A DNA stretch of 64,000 bases from Bacteroidota bacterium (GCA_016721765.1 JADKHO010000001.1:1538001-1602000), one strand, 5' to 3'; positions 1 through 9,918 are shown, counted from the stretch's first letter. Program-made: numbers and translations. The notes: generated by a model from the letters alone, not told the origin.

Positions 1-2
1 AC

Positions 3-107
3 GAAATCGCCTACGACCTCCTCTACACGAGCCGTTTCAAAAATTTTATCTATCGTTTCTTTTGGTATCACAATCCTGAAAAAGGAAGGCTAAAGTACGC
101 AAAATAG
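3..107 (+). CDS. C-terminal end of an unidentified protein (partial)
   Basis: An open frame enters from the left edge and ends at the TAG at 105-107. It gives about 34 residues rich in aromatic and basic residues (for example YRFFWYHNPEKG). Frame 1 stays open to a TAA at 91-93 and frame 2 closes at a TGA near 78, but frame 3 has the most protein-like composition and the following 98 bases look intergenic. The fragment is too short to assign to a family. The gene must start outside the window. Confidence 0.4.
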   Translation, partial: EIAYDLLYTSRFKNFIYRFFWYHNPEKGRLKYAK

Positions 108-205
108 CTGGAATGCTTATGGAAATTCAAGTTAGAAATGCTGAATTTATTTTGTATTTTTAAGCACAACAATACATCATTGAGAATCATTTTATATTAA
201 GGTTG

Positions 206-1486
206 ATGTCGACTATTGAGAATCCAAGCAGCGTTATTCGTAAAACGCTTACGTCTCGCTCAATTATTTTGGCTTTCTTTTTACTTTTTGTTCAGGTAGC
301 ACTGTATGCGTCTCAAAGCCGGAAAGTGCTCATCATTGGCATTGACGGATGCCGCTCCGATGCCCTTCAGCAAGCGAATGCGCCACACATTGACTCTTTG
401 GCTAATGCAGGATTATACAGTTACGATTCCTGGCATTTGGGAATAACTATTTCGGGTCCGTCCTGGTCAACCATCATGACAGGCACTTGGTGGAACAAAC
501 ATGGGGTTAAAGGAAATAGTTATGCCAACAGTAATTTTAACAGCTATCCCTATTTTACAAAACGTGCCAAAGAATTAAAGCCGAATCTCCATTGTGTGCA
601 AATTGCGGAGTGGGGGCCGCTTAGCACGGAGGTGTATAACGATGGAATGGATTTAAAAATTCAAACCGATGATGGCGGAGATTCCACTACTGCTGAAGCG
701 CTAAGGCAATTAAACGACAGCAATTTGGATTGCCTGTTTGCATATTATGAAGCGGTAGACCGAGCCGGTCATGCAACAGGATTTAGTCCAAACAATTCCA
801 ACTATATTTCATCTATCGAGTATGTGGATGATCAAGTTGGTATTTTAATGAACAAACTCAAAACTCGTCCACACTATGCACATGAGGATTGGTTGGTTTT
901 ATTGGTTACTGATCATGGAGGAACGGGCATTTTGCACGGTGGCAATTCTTGGTCGGAGCGCCATGTGTGGTGGATTGCTTCCGGAAGTGCAGTGGAATCA
1001 GCACAAATTATTAAAGGTGATCCGGGTACCTATAACTTTTTGGGCACCGGGATATTTAATTCTTTGGGTGTAAACAAAACGCTCATGAAACAATCGCCTG
1101 TATTAGCAGATATAGCGGTTACTGCGCTACATCATTTAATTTATGATACCGGTATAAATCCCGAAACCTACACCGCTTGGCAATTGGATGGTAAATCGTG
1201 GTTAGCGAATACCATTGGCATGGAAGAATTGACGGAGCAAAATCATATCAATATTTATCCAAATCCAAGCGGAGGTGAGATAAACTTAATAGTAGAAAAT
1301 CCTCTTGGAGAATCGGTTCAGGTGCAAGTGTATGACCTTAGCGGCAGATGTGTGAAACAGATGGAAGCTAGTAAAGGGAGCAACAAGCTTAAACTAGATT
1401 TGAGCGATTTAACCAATGGGACCTATCTTTCAAAAGTGAGTATTGGTAAACAATCCACAACTAAACGCATTACCCTGCTGCGTTAA
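206..1486 (+). CDS. Secreted alkaline-phosphatase-superfamily protein (type I phosphodiesterase-like) with T9SS sorting domain
   Basis: Predicted hydrolase of the alkaline phosphatase/nucleotide pyrophosphatase superfamily, exported and handed to the type IX secretion system. A hydrophobic segment at about residues 20-36 is the likely signal peptide. The first metal-binding Asp lies in IIGIDG (about residue 47), a Ser/Thr nucleophile candidate in ISGPSWSTIMTG, and further metal ligands in VTDHGG and the later His-rich SWSERHVWW. The last roughly 75 residues (from INIYPNP to the basic ending TLLR) form a type A T9SS C-terminal domain. A TTG at 203 directly precedes the ATG at 206, and I prefer the ATG. 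The substrate cannot be read from the sequence; phosphodiesters or phosphonates are both possible. It stands alone, with a repeat-bearing gap behind it. Confidence 0.85.
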   Translation: MSTIENPSSVIRKTLTSRSIILAFFLLFVQVALYASQSRKVLIIGIDGCRSDALQQANAPHIDSLANAGLYSYDSWHLGITISGPSWSTIMTGTWWNKHGVKGNSYANSNFNSYPYFTKRAKELKPNLHCVQIAEWGPLSTEVYNDGMDLKIQTDDGGDSTTAEALRQLNDSNLDCLFAYYEAVDRAGHATGFSPNNSNYISSIEYVDDQVGILMNKLKTRPHYAHEDWLVLLVTDHGGTGILHGGNSWSERHVWWIASGSAVESAQIIKGDPGTYNFLGTGIFNSLGVNKTLMKQSPVLADIAVTALHHLIYDTGINPETYTAWQLDGKSWLANTIGMEELTEQNHINIYPNPSGGEINLIVENPLGESVQVQVYDLSGRCVKQMEASKGSNKLKLDLSDLTNGTYLSKVSIGKQSTTKRITLLR

Positions 1487-1601
1487 TTCGCTTAATGGAA
1501 TGAATTTTAAGCCGACTAAATCATTTTTTAGGCGAATGTCATGAATAATTAAGGGGATCGTTTACTCGTATTTATGCTAAATACTGGTCTTCTCAAATAC
1601 T

Positions 1602-1887
1602 AAATCGAAAAACGAAAAGGACCGGCCTATGAGAAATTGGCGTTAAGAAATTTGAATTCATTTTTAGGCGCGGGCCCTGTATAAGCAATCCTCGAGCGAG
1701 AACTGAAAATACTTACTTTCAACAAAACATTATCGAGCGCTTGGGTTGCGTGAAATTAAGGCGAAGCCGAATCACGAATACCATTGAAATTAAACACCAC
1801 ATGAGTAAAAAATGAATTCAAATTTTAGTCAATTGCTCATCAGCCTTGATTTTTTGCTTACTTTTTGATCAAGCAAAAAGTAAGAAA
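1602..1887 (+). repeat. Dispersed intergenic repeat, copy A
   Basis: This stretch matches two further copies at 52728-52960 and 53019-53250. Shared blocks include CGAAAAGGACCGGCCTATGA, GCAATCCTCGAGCGAG, TCGAGCGCTTGGGTTGC and the terminal hairpin. Copy A carries an extra insert of about 55 bases after GGGTTGCGTG (from about 1752). No reading frame is conserved among copies, so it is more likely a structured DNA/RNA element than a gene. Like the other two copies it sits between the ends of two converging genes. Confidence 0.8.
1857..1884. other. Perfect 11-bp hairpin at the end of repeat copy A
   Basis: CTTACTTTTTG pairs completely with CAAAAAGTAAG around the loop ATCAAG. In copies B and C the third stem base is G instead of T, and its partner is C instead of A, so the pair changed on both sides while the hairpin was kept. 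Confidence 0.75.
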
Positions 1888-1965
1888 ATCCCAATGATGG
1901 AAAGACTTACAATCGCAAGATATCAATTAAACTAAAGATCGGTCATCACAAAAAAAATCCAAAAA

Positions 1966-2000
1966 TAAAAGGCGCTCCAACATGAGGAACGCCTTTTATC
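1966..2000 (-). terminator. Intrinsic terminator of the RND efflux operon
   Basis: Read on the minus strand, AAAAGGCGTTCC and GGAGCGCCTTTT form a stem with one mismatch, followed by a T-rich run. It lies just past the stop codon of the pump gene at 2023. Confidence 0.75.
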
Positions 2001-2022
2001 ACTAAACCATCTTTAAACAAAC

Positions 2023-5000
2023 TTAAGCCTTTATCAAACCAACTCTTTTCTTAATATTCATCGCTATTAAATACATCGCAGGTACTAAAATCAAAGTTAA
2101 GAAAGTAGCGAAACTCAATCCAAAAATCATCGTCCAACTCAAAGGACCCCAAAAGGCAACACTATCCCCACCAAAGAAAATATGCGGATTAAATTCCGTG
2201 AACAAGGTCACAAAATCAATATTCAATCCTACGGCTAATGGAATCAAACCTAAAATAGTTGCCGATGCGGTAAGAATTACAGGAGTCATACGCGTACGGC
2301 CGGCTTCAATAATGGCAGCATTTAATTCGTAGCCTTGCTCAATCAACAAGTCGGTAAATTCCACCAACAAAATTCCATTCCGTACTACTATTCCCGCTAA
2401 TGCAACAATTCCGATTCCGGTCATTACAATCGAAATTTGCATATCGAAAATCGAAAGCCCAAGCAACACCCCGATAACACTGAATAAAATTTCACTCAAA
2501 ATAATTAAAGGGCGACTAATGGAGTTAAATTGAGTAACCAAAATCAAGAAGATTAATCCCAAAGAAATCATCAAAGCTGTTCCTAAAAACGCTCCGGTTT
2601 CTTTTTGTTGTTCTTGCTCACCGGTCATGTCGATACTGATGCCTGCCGGAAGCGGAAACTTAGCAACTGCTTCCTGCACTTTTGCAACAACTTCATTCGC
2701 ATTGGCATTGCTTAAAACGTTGCTCGATAACGTTACAATTCGTTTTTGATTTTTTCGTTTTATCCCGCCAAAGGTATTGTCGTAATGAATATTGGCAACC
2801 GATGCCAATGGCACCTGACGAATTAATCCACCCATATTCATATCACGATACGTAATTTTTAAATTCATCAACACATCAATGTTGTTGCGTTGATCTTCTT
2901 TGTAACGCAATTGTATTGGATACTCATCGTTTGCATCGCGAAACTTACTTACTTCTGCACCAAATACGGCATTTCTAATTTCACCACCAATTTGCGCAGT
3001 ACTAATGCCTTCGCGGTTGGCACGTTCGCGATCAATGTCAATTACAATTTCAGGTTTGTTATTTTGTATGTCGGATTTTAATTCTTCCACACCCGGAATT
3101 TGCATCGAATCTAAATCCAATTTCAAGTGCTTTGCAGTTTGTATCAAATCGGTTAAATCATCCCCTGTAATTTCGATGCTCACCGGTTTTCCTACGGGAG
3201 GTCCTGCAGCTTCTTTATCCACAGTAATTTCAGCACCCGGAATTCCTTTCACAGCTTCCCGAATTTTATCCAAATAAATGCTGGTAGAAGCACCGTTTCG
3301 ATGTGCAAATTCAACAAAAGCAACAGCAACCTTTCCTTTGTTGGGAGATGTACTTCTATCGCCATCGCTCGGGTCGGTGGCACCTACTGCAACGTTCGAA
3401 ATTATGGATTCTACAATCGGATTGGGTTTACCATCCGGCTCCATTACTTTGTAAACACGCTCTTCCACAATGCGGGTAATAGAATCGGTGTATTCCACAT
3501 TGGTTCCTACCGGTAAATTAATGTAGGTATACACAAAATTAGGATCACTTGAAGGAAAGAAAACCACTTTTGGTTTTACAATTCCGGTCAACACAAAACT
3601 AAAAATCAGCAAGCCAAAAGTTCCTAAAAGCAACCATGTTGGTCGGTTTCCTTTTAAAGCCCGCTTGAGCAATCTGGCATAACTGTCTTGAATGGAAGGC
3701 CATGTTTTATTCTGGAATTTTTCGATCACTTTGGTAAATACAAAACGATTCAAAATCACAAGAAGTAACAGAAACAAAATAAAATTGCCCATTCCAAAAT
3801 TACCGCCGAGATAAAATATAAGTGCTATGGCTCCAAAAACAACGGATGCGATTTTTAAGCCTTTATTCTTTTTAGCACGCACTGCAGGGTCATTATCATC
3901 CTGATGCGGTTTCATAAACTGAACCGCAAATACCGGGTTTATGATATACGCTACAACCAGCGACGCCAGTAAGGTTACAATTAATGTCACCGGAAGGAAA
4001 AACATAAACTTACCAATAATTCCTTTCCAAAATGCAAGCGGAATAAAGGGTGCAAGTGTTGTGAGGGTTCCGGAAAGTACAGGTAGGAAAATTTCACCTG
4101 CCGCAATTTTTGCTGCCTGTTTAATTGGAACTTTCCCATTGTCGAAAATACGGTGCGTGTTTTCAATAACCACAATGGCATCATCCACCACAATACCCAA
4201 TGCAAGTAAGAAGGCAAACAATACAATCATGTTTAAGTTAAATCCTATGCTTGGGAAAACCAAAAAGGCAAGGAAACAGGAGAGCGGCACCGACATTGCC
4301 ACAAACAGTGCATTAGTAGCACCCATAAAAAACATCAAAATAATGGTAACTAAAATGAAACCAATAATAATGGTATTAATCAAATCGTGCAAGGTTACAC
4401 GTGTAGAGGTAGATTGGTCGCCGGTGATGGTGATTTTTAAATCTTTCGGAAATTTATCTTTTTGCAAATCAGTAATAATTGCACGCACCTTATCAGATGC
4501 TTCAATAAGGTTTTCACCACTGCGTTTGATGATGTTTAGGGTAATTACATTTTTATGCGCTAGGCGGGCATAACTTTCTTTTTCTTTAAAGCCATCACGG
4601 ATTTCGGCAATATCTTTTAAATAAACGGTAGCGCCGGAAGCAGAGCGAATGATGATATCGTTCAACATGCGTGGTTCTTTAAATTCGCCCAAAATACTGA
4701 TGCTGCGCTTCATGGCATCCATTTTAATTTGGCCGGCACTCATGGTCATATTTTCATATTTCACAGCCGTTTCAATGTCGCGCATGGTCACATCGGCTGC
4801 TTCCATTTTAAACTTATCTACATTAATTTGGATTTCGCGGTCGAGTGCACCTACAACATCCACGCGGGTAATTTCGCGCATGCCTTCAATTTTATCTTTG
4901 GCATCGTCAGCAAAATTTTTGAGTTTATTCAAATCAAAATCACCGGATATGTTCACATACATGATGGGCATTTCACTAAAATCTACCTCAATCACGTTGG

Positions 5001-5400
5001 GTTCTTTCGTAAGCACAGTAGGTAAATCGGTACGTGCCTTATCTACCGCATCTTTTACTTTTTGCTTGGCAATAGGTACGGATACATCGGTATTAAATTC
5101 CACAATCACATTCGAGAAATCCTGAATGGAGTTACTGGTTAATTTTTTTACTCCGCTTATGGCTTTAATTTGCTTTTCAAGCGGCTTGGTTATCAGGTTC
5201 TCCATGTCTTTTGGAGAGGTTCCAAAATTGATGGTGCTCACATAAATGGTAGGTATAACAATGTCAGGAAATTTTTCCTTGGGCAAGGTATTATACGACA
5301 TGATCCCCGCCAAGGTGATGATTATCGTCATCACAAATATGCTGGTCTTGTTGTTTATTGACCAGGTTGTGGGTTTAAATTCTTTTTCTAAGTCTTTCAT
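2023..5400 (-). CDS. RND efflux transporter permease (AcrB/HAE1-type)
   Basis: Inner-membrane pump of a tripartite RND exporter, using the proton gradient to drive substrates to the TolC-like channel. At 1125 residues it is longer than AcrB (about 1050). The sequence begins with a short cytoplasmic leader and TM1 (SIFVMTIIITLAGIMSY), has two large periplasmic porter regions, and has the charged membrane motif LGIVVDDAIVVIENT expected in TM4. The extra length sits between TM6 and TM7, where about 100 residues include two additional hydrophobic segments (around FGAIALIFYLGG and NFILFLLLLVIL). It is the last gene of the operon tetR-tolC-adaptor-pump and is followed by a terminator. Substrates (drug, metal or lipid) cannot be told; the partners and the TetR gene favour an HAE1-type role. 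Confidence 0.93.
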   Translation of the reverse strand: MKDLEKEFKPTTWSINNKTSIFVMTIIITLAGIMSYNTLPKEKFPDIVIPTIYVSTINFGTSPKDMENLITKPLEKQIKAISGVKKLTSNSIQDFSNVIVEFNTDVSVPIAKQKVKDAVDKARTDLPTVLTKEPNVIEVDFSEMPIMYVNISGDFDLNKLKNFADDAKDKIEGMREITRVDVVGALDREIQINVDKFKMEAADVTMRDIETAVKYENMTMSAGQIKMDAMKRSISILGEFKEPRMLNDIIIRSASGATVYLKDIAEIRDGFKEKESYARLAHKNVITLNIIKRSGENLIEASDKVRAIITDLQKDKFPKDLKITITGDQSTSTRVTLHDLINTIIIGFILVTIILMFFMGATNALFVAMSVPLSCFLAFLVFPSIGFNLNMIVLFAFLLALGIVVDDAIVVIENTHRIFDNGKVPIKQAAKIAAGEIFLPVLSGTLTTLAPFIPLAFWKGIIGKFMFFLPVTLIVTLLASLVVAYIINPVFAVQFMKPHQDDNDPAVRAKKNKGLKIASVVFGAIALIFYLGGNFGMGNFILFLLLLVILNRFVFTKVIEKFQNKTWPSIQDSYARLLKRALKGNRPTWLLLGTFGLLIFSFVLTGIVKPKVVFFPSSDPNFVYTYINLPVGTNVEYTDSITRIVEERVYKVMEPDGKPNPIVESIISNVAVGATDPSDGDRSTSPNKGKVAVAFVEFAHRNGASTSIYLDKIREAVKGIPGAEITVDKEAAGPPVGKPVSIEITGDDLTDLIQTAKHLKLDLDSMQIPGVEELKSDIQNNKPEIVIDIDRERANREGISTAQIGGEIRNAVFGAEVSKFRDANDEYPIQLRYKEDQRNNIDVLMNLKITYRDMNMGGLIRQVPLASVANIHYDNTFGGIKRKNQKRIVTLSSNVLSNANANEVVAKVQEAVAKFPLPAGISIDMTGEQEQQKETGAFLGTALMISLGLIFLILVTQFNSISRPLIILSEILFSVIGVLLGLSIFDMQISIVMTGIGIVALAGIVVRNGILLVEFTDLLIEQGYELNAAIIEAGRTRMTPVILTASATILGLIPLAVGLNIDFVTLFTEFNPHIFFGGDSVAFWGPLSWTMIFGLSFATFLTLILVPAMYLIAMNIKKRVGLIKA

Positions 5401-5474
5401 AAAATAGGTGTTGATTGGTTGAGTTAAGGTTTGTTGAATGAACTTTTTCTTTCAATAAGTTAACCCGAATATTT

Positions 5475-6590
5475 TTAAAATTTGATATTATCTCCCTCAT
5501 TTAAATCTTGGTAACCGGTAGTGATTAATTTATCACCACTTGCTAATCCACTAGTAATTTCGGCCATTCCACCATATTGCTTGCCAACAGTAACCTTAAC
5601 TTTTTTAGCGGTATTTTTTCCGTTTTCTGTTTTAACAATCATCACATATTGCCCTTCATCCGAATTTTGAATGGTATTGATAGGTATTACATTTGCTTTG
5701 TCGTTGGCGTAGTCAACAATTTTTAAAACGGCCAACATGTTAGGGTGATAATCTTCTTGAGTTTGAAGTGAAGCTTCCACACCAAAAGTGCGAGTAAGGG
5801 TATTGATCACTCTACCTTTGAAGGTAATTTTAGCGTTCACTTTTTTATCTATATCCGGAAAAACTAATTCCACATCATTTCCCACATTTATTTTAGATGC
5901 ATAGCTTTCGGCCACATCTGCTTTGGCTTTTAGTTTGGAGAAATTTACCACACGAATTCCGGGAGCACCGGGAGCAGCTGCTTGACCAAGTCGTAAGCTC
6001 ACATCATCCACAGTCCCATCGATGGGTGATTTTACACGCATCATGTCAATCATTTCGTTGATGCTGCTCAATTGTTTTTCAAGCGATTCTTTTTGCGTTT
6101 TGGCTTGAAGAAATTGCATTTCTGAACCAATTTTTTGTTTCCACAAGCGTTCTTGTTTTTCGAATGCAGTAATGGACATGTTTAAGCTGGGTTTTAAAGC
6201 TTCGCGCTGAGCTACATAATTAGAGTAATCCAATTCTGCAAGCAATTGTCCTTTGCTTACTCGGTCGCCCGGTTTAACCAAAATAGTTGATACTACTCCC
6301 GGCATTTGCGCATTGATGTTCACATTTTCTTCAGCATCTACTTTTCCTTGTATGTCTACATAATGCTTAAAGGATTGGGCTTGCACGGTAGTAAAGGCCA
6401 CATCTTTTATTTTGCCGACTACGCTGGTATCGTTAGCGCTCAGTTCTTTTTCAAGTGCTTTAATTTTAGTAGCAATTTCGCTTTCTTGCTGTTTTAATTT
6501 TTCCAGTTCTGCTGCTTTGTCGCCTGATTTACCGGATGAGCACGCTGCAAGCAAAGCGGTTATTCCAAGGATTAATATTGAATTTTTCAT
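5475..6590 (-). CDS. RND efflux periplasmic adaptor (membrane fusion protein), lipoprotein
   Basis: Periplasmic adaptor linking the RND pump to the outer-membrane channel. I place the start at the ATG at 6590 (MKNSILILGITALL), because the longer frame would overlap the upstream tolC-like gene and because this start gives a clean lipoprotein signal with lipobox LAAC. The mature part opens with a coiled coil (KAAELEKLKQQE), then a biotinyl-lipoyl-like half (NINAQMPGVVSTILVKPGD), an alpha-hairpin, the second lipoyl half (VKSPIDGTVDD) and beta-barrel/membrane-proximal domains. It is 371 residues, normal for the family. The gap to the upstream gene is 55 bases and to the pump gene 74 bases. Confidence 0.92.
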   Translation of the reverse strand: MKNSILILGITALLAACSSGKSGDKAAELEKLKQQESEIATKIKALEKELSANDTSVVGKIKDVAFTTVQAQSFKHYVDIQGKVDAEENVNINAQMPGVVSTILVKPGDRVSKGQLLAELDYSNYVAQREALKPSLNMSITAFEKQERLWKQKIGSEMQFLQAKTQKESLEKQLSSINEMIDMMRVKSPIDGTVDDVSLRLGQAAAPGAPGIRVVNFSKLKAKADVAESYASKINVGNDVELVFPDIDKKVNAKITFKGRVINTLTRTFGVEASLQTQEDYHPNMLAVLKIVDYANDKANVIPINTIQNSDEGQYVMIVKTENGKNTAKKVKVTVGKQYGGMAEITSGLASGDKLITTGYQDLNEGDNIKF

Positions 6591-6645
6591 ATAGTTTTTA
6601 TTAGGGTGTGATAGAATTGTAGTAGTCATTTTTGATTTTGAAATG

Positions 6646-7998
6646 TTATTTAATGTTTCCGTTGGCTCTGTCCCAATCAACTTTCGAAATCAAGTAGTCG
6701 TAAAGGGCACTGTAATAATTGGTTTGAGCTTCTTTTAAAGCTGTTTCGGCAGTTACTACATCAGTGTTGGTTCCAACACCTTCGGTATATTTTATTTTAG
6801 AAACATTGTACACATTTTCGGCAAGTGCCATATTTTTCTTTTGGGTGCCTAAAGAAGATTGCGCATTTTGAAAATTTGCTGATGCTGAGGCTACATCCAA
6901 ATCCATGGCACTTTCAAAACTCTTTAAACTATTTTGAGTTTTTTGGATTTTTAATTTGGCTTGTTGCGATTTGAAGTGCTTTTGAAAGCCATCAAAAATG
7001 GGAAGGTTTAAAGTGGCACCAATTACTCCGGTAGGATACCATCCTTTATTGGTGTCAAAAATATCAAACTCTGAACGTTGGGCAGCCGCACTTACGCTAC
7101 CATAAGCGGCAATACTTGGCAAGTAATTCAACCGATACCGTTTTAACTCTAATCGGTTAAGTTTTTCTTGATTTTGCAACAATTGATATTCGATTCGGTT
7201 GGCATAAGTGGGCTTATTATTGAAATTAATTTCGGTATTAATCGGAGCATTTAAATTAAGAGAATCGGTTAAAGTAATGGGTGTTGTAATCTCCATTCCC
7301 ATTTGAAATTTTAGCGCATATTCAGTTAAAGCAACCAAGCGTTCCACTTTTTCTTTTTCTACCAATAAGTTATTATAGGTAAGTTCTACTCTATCGTTGT
7401 CGATACTCTCAACAATGCCATTATCAAATAAGGCTTTGGTATCGTCCTTCAATTGGCGCACGCGATCCACGTTGGCGTACATTAATTTAAGACGCTGGCG
7501 GTATACCAATACACCGTAATATGCTTTAGCAACAGCAATTTGTGTTTCAATTTTAGTGCGGTCGTTGCTCTTGTAAGATAATTCTAACAATGCTTTAGAT
7601 GCTTTTAACGCTAAGAAATAATCGCTGCTAAAAATGATTTGACTGGCCGAAATTCCGGCAGTGGCATTGTATCTTGTTCCAAATTTAACCGGTGCATAAG
7701 ATCCGGGCGCACCACCAAAAAATTCAGCAGGAATTAAGGATGTTGGAATTTCAACAAAATCTTTCACATCAAAACTTCCATTAATTTGAGGAAATCCAAT
7801 GCCGCGAATTTCTTTGTTGTAATTTTTAGCAATGAGGTCATCCAATGTGGCGTTTAGGTTGTTCACATTGTTTTTGAGGGCGTAGTCTTGCGCTTCTTTC
7901 AGCGTAAAACTTTTGGTTGCATCTGCTTGTGCCCAACTTCTATGGGATAGAAACAAAGCGGCAAAGAGACTGAGTACTAAGGATATTTTTTTTGTCAT
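6646..7998 (-). CDS. TolC-family outer membrane efflux protein
   Basis: Outer-membrane channel component of the tripartite exporter. The 450-residue product has a signal peptide (LVLSLFAALFLSHRSWAQA), starts its mature part with the family's usual helix (TLKEAQDYALKNN) and has the two repeated helical-hairpin halves typical of OEP proteins, with the characteristic ending ALKEAQTNYYSALYDYLISK. It lies 18 bases downstream of the TetR gene and 55 bases upstream of the adaptor start, consistent with one transcript. Nothing looks truncated. Confidence 0.93.
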   Translation of the reverse strand: MTKKISLVLSLFAALFLSHRSWAQADATKSFTLKEAQDYALKNNVNNLNATLDDLIAKNYNKEIRGIGFPQINGSFDVKDFVEIPTSLIPAEFFGGAPGSYAPVKFGTRYNATAGISASQIIFSSDYFLALKASKALLELSYKSNDRTKIETQIAVAKAYYGVLVYRQRLKLMYANVDRVRQLKDDTKALFDNGIVESIDNDRVELTYNNLLVEKEKVERLVALTEYALKFQMGMEITTPITLTDSLNLNAPINTEINFNNKPTYANRIEYQLLQNQEKLNRLELKRYRLNYLPSIAAYGSVSAAAQRSEFDIFDTNKGWYPTGVIGATLNLPIFDGFQKHFKSQQAKLKIQKTQNSLKSFESAMDLDVASASANFQNAQSSLGTQKKNMALAENVYNVSKIKYTEGVGTNTDVVTAETALKEAQTNYYSALYDYLISKVDWDRANGNIK

Positions 7999-8016
7999 AA
8001 AATTTGGTGTGGTTTA

Positions 8017-8631
8017 TTATTCTTCTTCAATCAGATGTTTGTATTTATTTATTAATTTATGTCCTTTAATCGTGGAAATGCCGTGCATAAAATGGTCGAG
8101 CAATTGCATTTGTACCTGTACCGGTTTAAATTTATCGGAAGGAAAAATGTTGGGATTGAAAGCCATTTCCACTTGCTCCACGCGTAATTTTGCGATGATT
8201 CGGATATCCATATCCTTGCGGTAGAGTCCTTGCTCCATGCCTTTTTGCAGATTTTCGACCACCATTTTCAGGATCTTCTCTTCCTTAAAAGTTTTGAAGC
8301 TTTTCCATGCCTCTGGATGATACTTTTGCATGTCGTAAAATAAATTGGGATTCATGCCGCTAAACATTTCGCCCATAAACTTCATCAACATTAAAATTTC
8401 ATCAATGGCATTTTTCGATTCGCGGGCAATTTGTTCAAACTTACATTCGCGGTCATGCAAATCTTTATTGCAAAGTGTGCTTACAATTTGGTCCTTATCT
8501 TCAAAAAAAGAGTAAATGGTTTTTTTTGATATGCTCAAGTGTTTGGCAATATCGTCCATGGTTACACTCTTTATTCCGAAGCGGTAAAACAACTCGTGTG
8601 CGGCTAATTCTATTCTTTCTTGCGTCTCCAT
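8017..8631 (-). CDS. TetR/AcrR-family transcriptional regulator
   Basis: One-component repressor, probably controlling the efflux operon it heads. Residues 19-41 form the TetR helix-turn-helix (SVTMDDIAKHLSISKKTIY), preceded by the usual first helix (RIELAAHELFYRFGI). The remaining 150 residues would be the ligand-binding and dimerisation domain, which is too variable to suggest an effector. A TAnnTTTG box lies 16 bases upstream of the start. The efflux genes follow on the same strand, so autoregulation of the whole operon is likely, though no operator palindrome was convincingly seen. Confidence 0.9.
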   Translation of the reverse strand: METQERIELAAHELFYRFGIKSVTMDDIAKHLSISKKTIYSFFEDKDQIVSTLCNKDLHDRECKFEQIARESKNAIDEILMLMKFMGEMFSGMNPNLFYDMQKYHPEAWKSFKTFKEEKILKMVVENLQKGMEQGLYRKDMDIRIIAKLRVEQVEMAFNPNIFPSDKFKPVQVQMQLLDHFMHGISTIKGHKLINKYKHLIEEE

Positions 8632-8647
8632 TTTTTTAAATCGGGCA

Positions 8648-8655
8648 CAAAACTA
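8648..8655 (-). promoter_or_regulatory. Bacteroidota -7 box for the tetR-efflux operon
   Basis: On the minus strand the sequence is TAGTTTTG, matching TAnnTTTG, 16 bases before the tetR start codon. No clear -33 element is claimed. Confidence 0.5.
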
Positions 8656-8709
8656 TGGAAACAATTTTAATTTCCAAAGTTTCCGTCATTTATTTTTTAA
8701 AATCCTACC

Positions 8710-8717
8710 TATCTTTG
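8710..8717 (+). promoter_or_regulatory. Bacteroidota -7 box for the hydrolase gene
   Basis: TATCTTTG matches TAnnTTTG and lies 15 bases before the ATG at 8733. With the box at 8648-8655 it makes the 100-base gap a divergent promoter region. Confidence 0.6.
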
Positions 8718-8732
8718 AAAAAAAGCTGAATT

Positions 8733-9725
8733 ATGAAAAAGGGATTACGTATTTTATTGCTGTTGGTGTGTCTGTTAACATTACTTTACCTCATTGGGCC
8801 AGCGCCGGAGCATCCCCAATTGAGTAAAAAATTGCCACAAGTGCCGGCCGATGCGACAGGTTTGGAAATGTATATTAAAGATATGGAAGCCCGGCATCAG
8901 TTAAAACCAAATAACGAGGCACGTATCGTATGGGCAAACGATAGTTTAAAAACTATAACAGAATATGCCATTGTTTATCTCCACGGGTTCAGTGCCAGCC
9001 AGGAAGAAGGAAATCCGGTGCATCGAGCCATTGCGAAGGAGTTTGGCTGTAACCTGTATTTAAGTCGCTTAGCCGAACACGGCATTGATACCACCGAACA
9101 ATTACTAAACCTAACAGCGGATAACCTATGGGAAAGCGCCAAATTGGCCCTTGTAATCGGAAAACAATTGGGCAAAAAAGTTATTCTCATGGGCACCTCT
9201 ACAGGCTGCACGCTTGCATTGCAATTAGCGGCCGATTTTCCGGAGGATGTGGCCGGCTTGGTTTTATATTCCCCCAACATCGCCATCAACGACCCGGCAG
9301 CGCCATTGGTAAATAATCCTTGGGGCTTGCAAATAGCGCGTTTGGTAAAAGGTGGAAAATATTTAACCCCGCCCGACCCAAGGCCAATTTACAAACAATA
9401 CTGGAACAGCCCTTATCGCTTGGAAGCTGCAGTGGCTTTGGAAGAGTTATTAGAAAGTACCATGAGTCTGGCAACATTTAGTGCCATTCATCAACCCTGT
9501 TTAAGTTTATACTATTATAAAGATGAAATCCATCAAGATCCGGTAGTAAAGGTGAGTGCTGTCAAAACCATGATGGAACAATTGGGCACATCGCCCGATA
9601 AAAAGCGCGCAGTAGCCATGCCCAATGCAGGAGATCATGTATTGGCTTCTCCTATTCGTTCAAAAGATGTGGAAGGGGTGAGGTTGGAAACGGAAAAGTT
9701 TTTGAAGGAAGTGATTGCTTTATAA
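8733..9725 (+). CDS. Alpha/beta hydrolase (lipase/esterase-like), membrane-anchored or exported
   Basis: Predicted serine hydrolase of 330 residues. The N-terminus has a hydrophobic segment (ILLLLVCLLTLLYLIG) that is either a signal peptide or an anchor. The nucleophile elbow is GTSTG with Ser156, the oxyanion/HG loop is YLHGFSAS (about residues 82-89), and the catalytic His is probably His302 in NAGDHVLA. The family usually places an acidic residue about 25-30 residues before this His. The sequence resembles carboxylesterase/monoacylglycerol lipase-type proteins. Its substrate is unknown. It has its own promoter and is divergent from the efflux operon. Confidence 0.85.
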   Translation: MKKGLRILLLLVCLLTLLYLIGPAPEHPQLSKKLPQVPADATGLEMYIKDMEARHQLKPNNEARIVWANDSLKTITEYAIVYLHGFSASQEEGNPVHRAIAKEFGCNLYLSRLAEHGIDTTEQLLNLTADNLWESAKLALVIGKQLGKKVILMGTSTGCTLALQLAADFPEDVAGLVLYSPNIAINDPAAPLVNNPWGLQIARLVKGGKYLTPPDPRPIYKQYWNSPYRLEAAVALEELLESTMSLATFSAIHQPCLSLYYYKDEIHQDPVVKVSAVKTMMEQLGTSPDKKRAVAMPNAGDHVLASPIRSKDVEGVRLETEKFLKEVIAL

Positions 9726-9918
9726 TATCTGTTGAAGTCTAATCCTCATTAATTGGTTATTTGAAGCTCAAATTAGCATGAATAGGGCTCAAAATAAATT
9801 GAATATAAGCTTTATTTAGCATCCTAATAAGCCTAAAATAAATCAACCAAATAGAAAACGGATTCAAGGATACAGCGCTTTAATCAATAACTTTCAGATT
9901 GCAAGTTTACGTTCTTGC

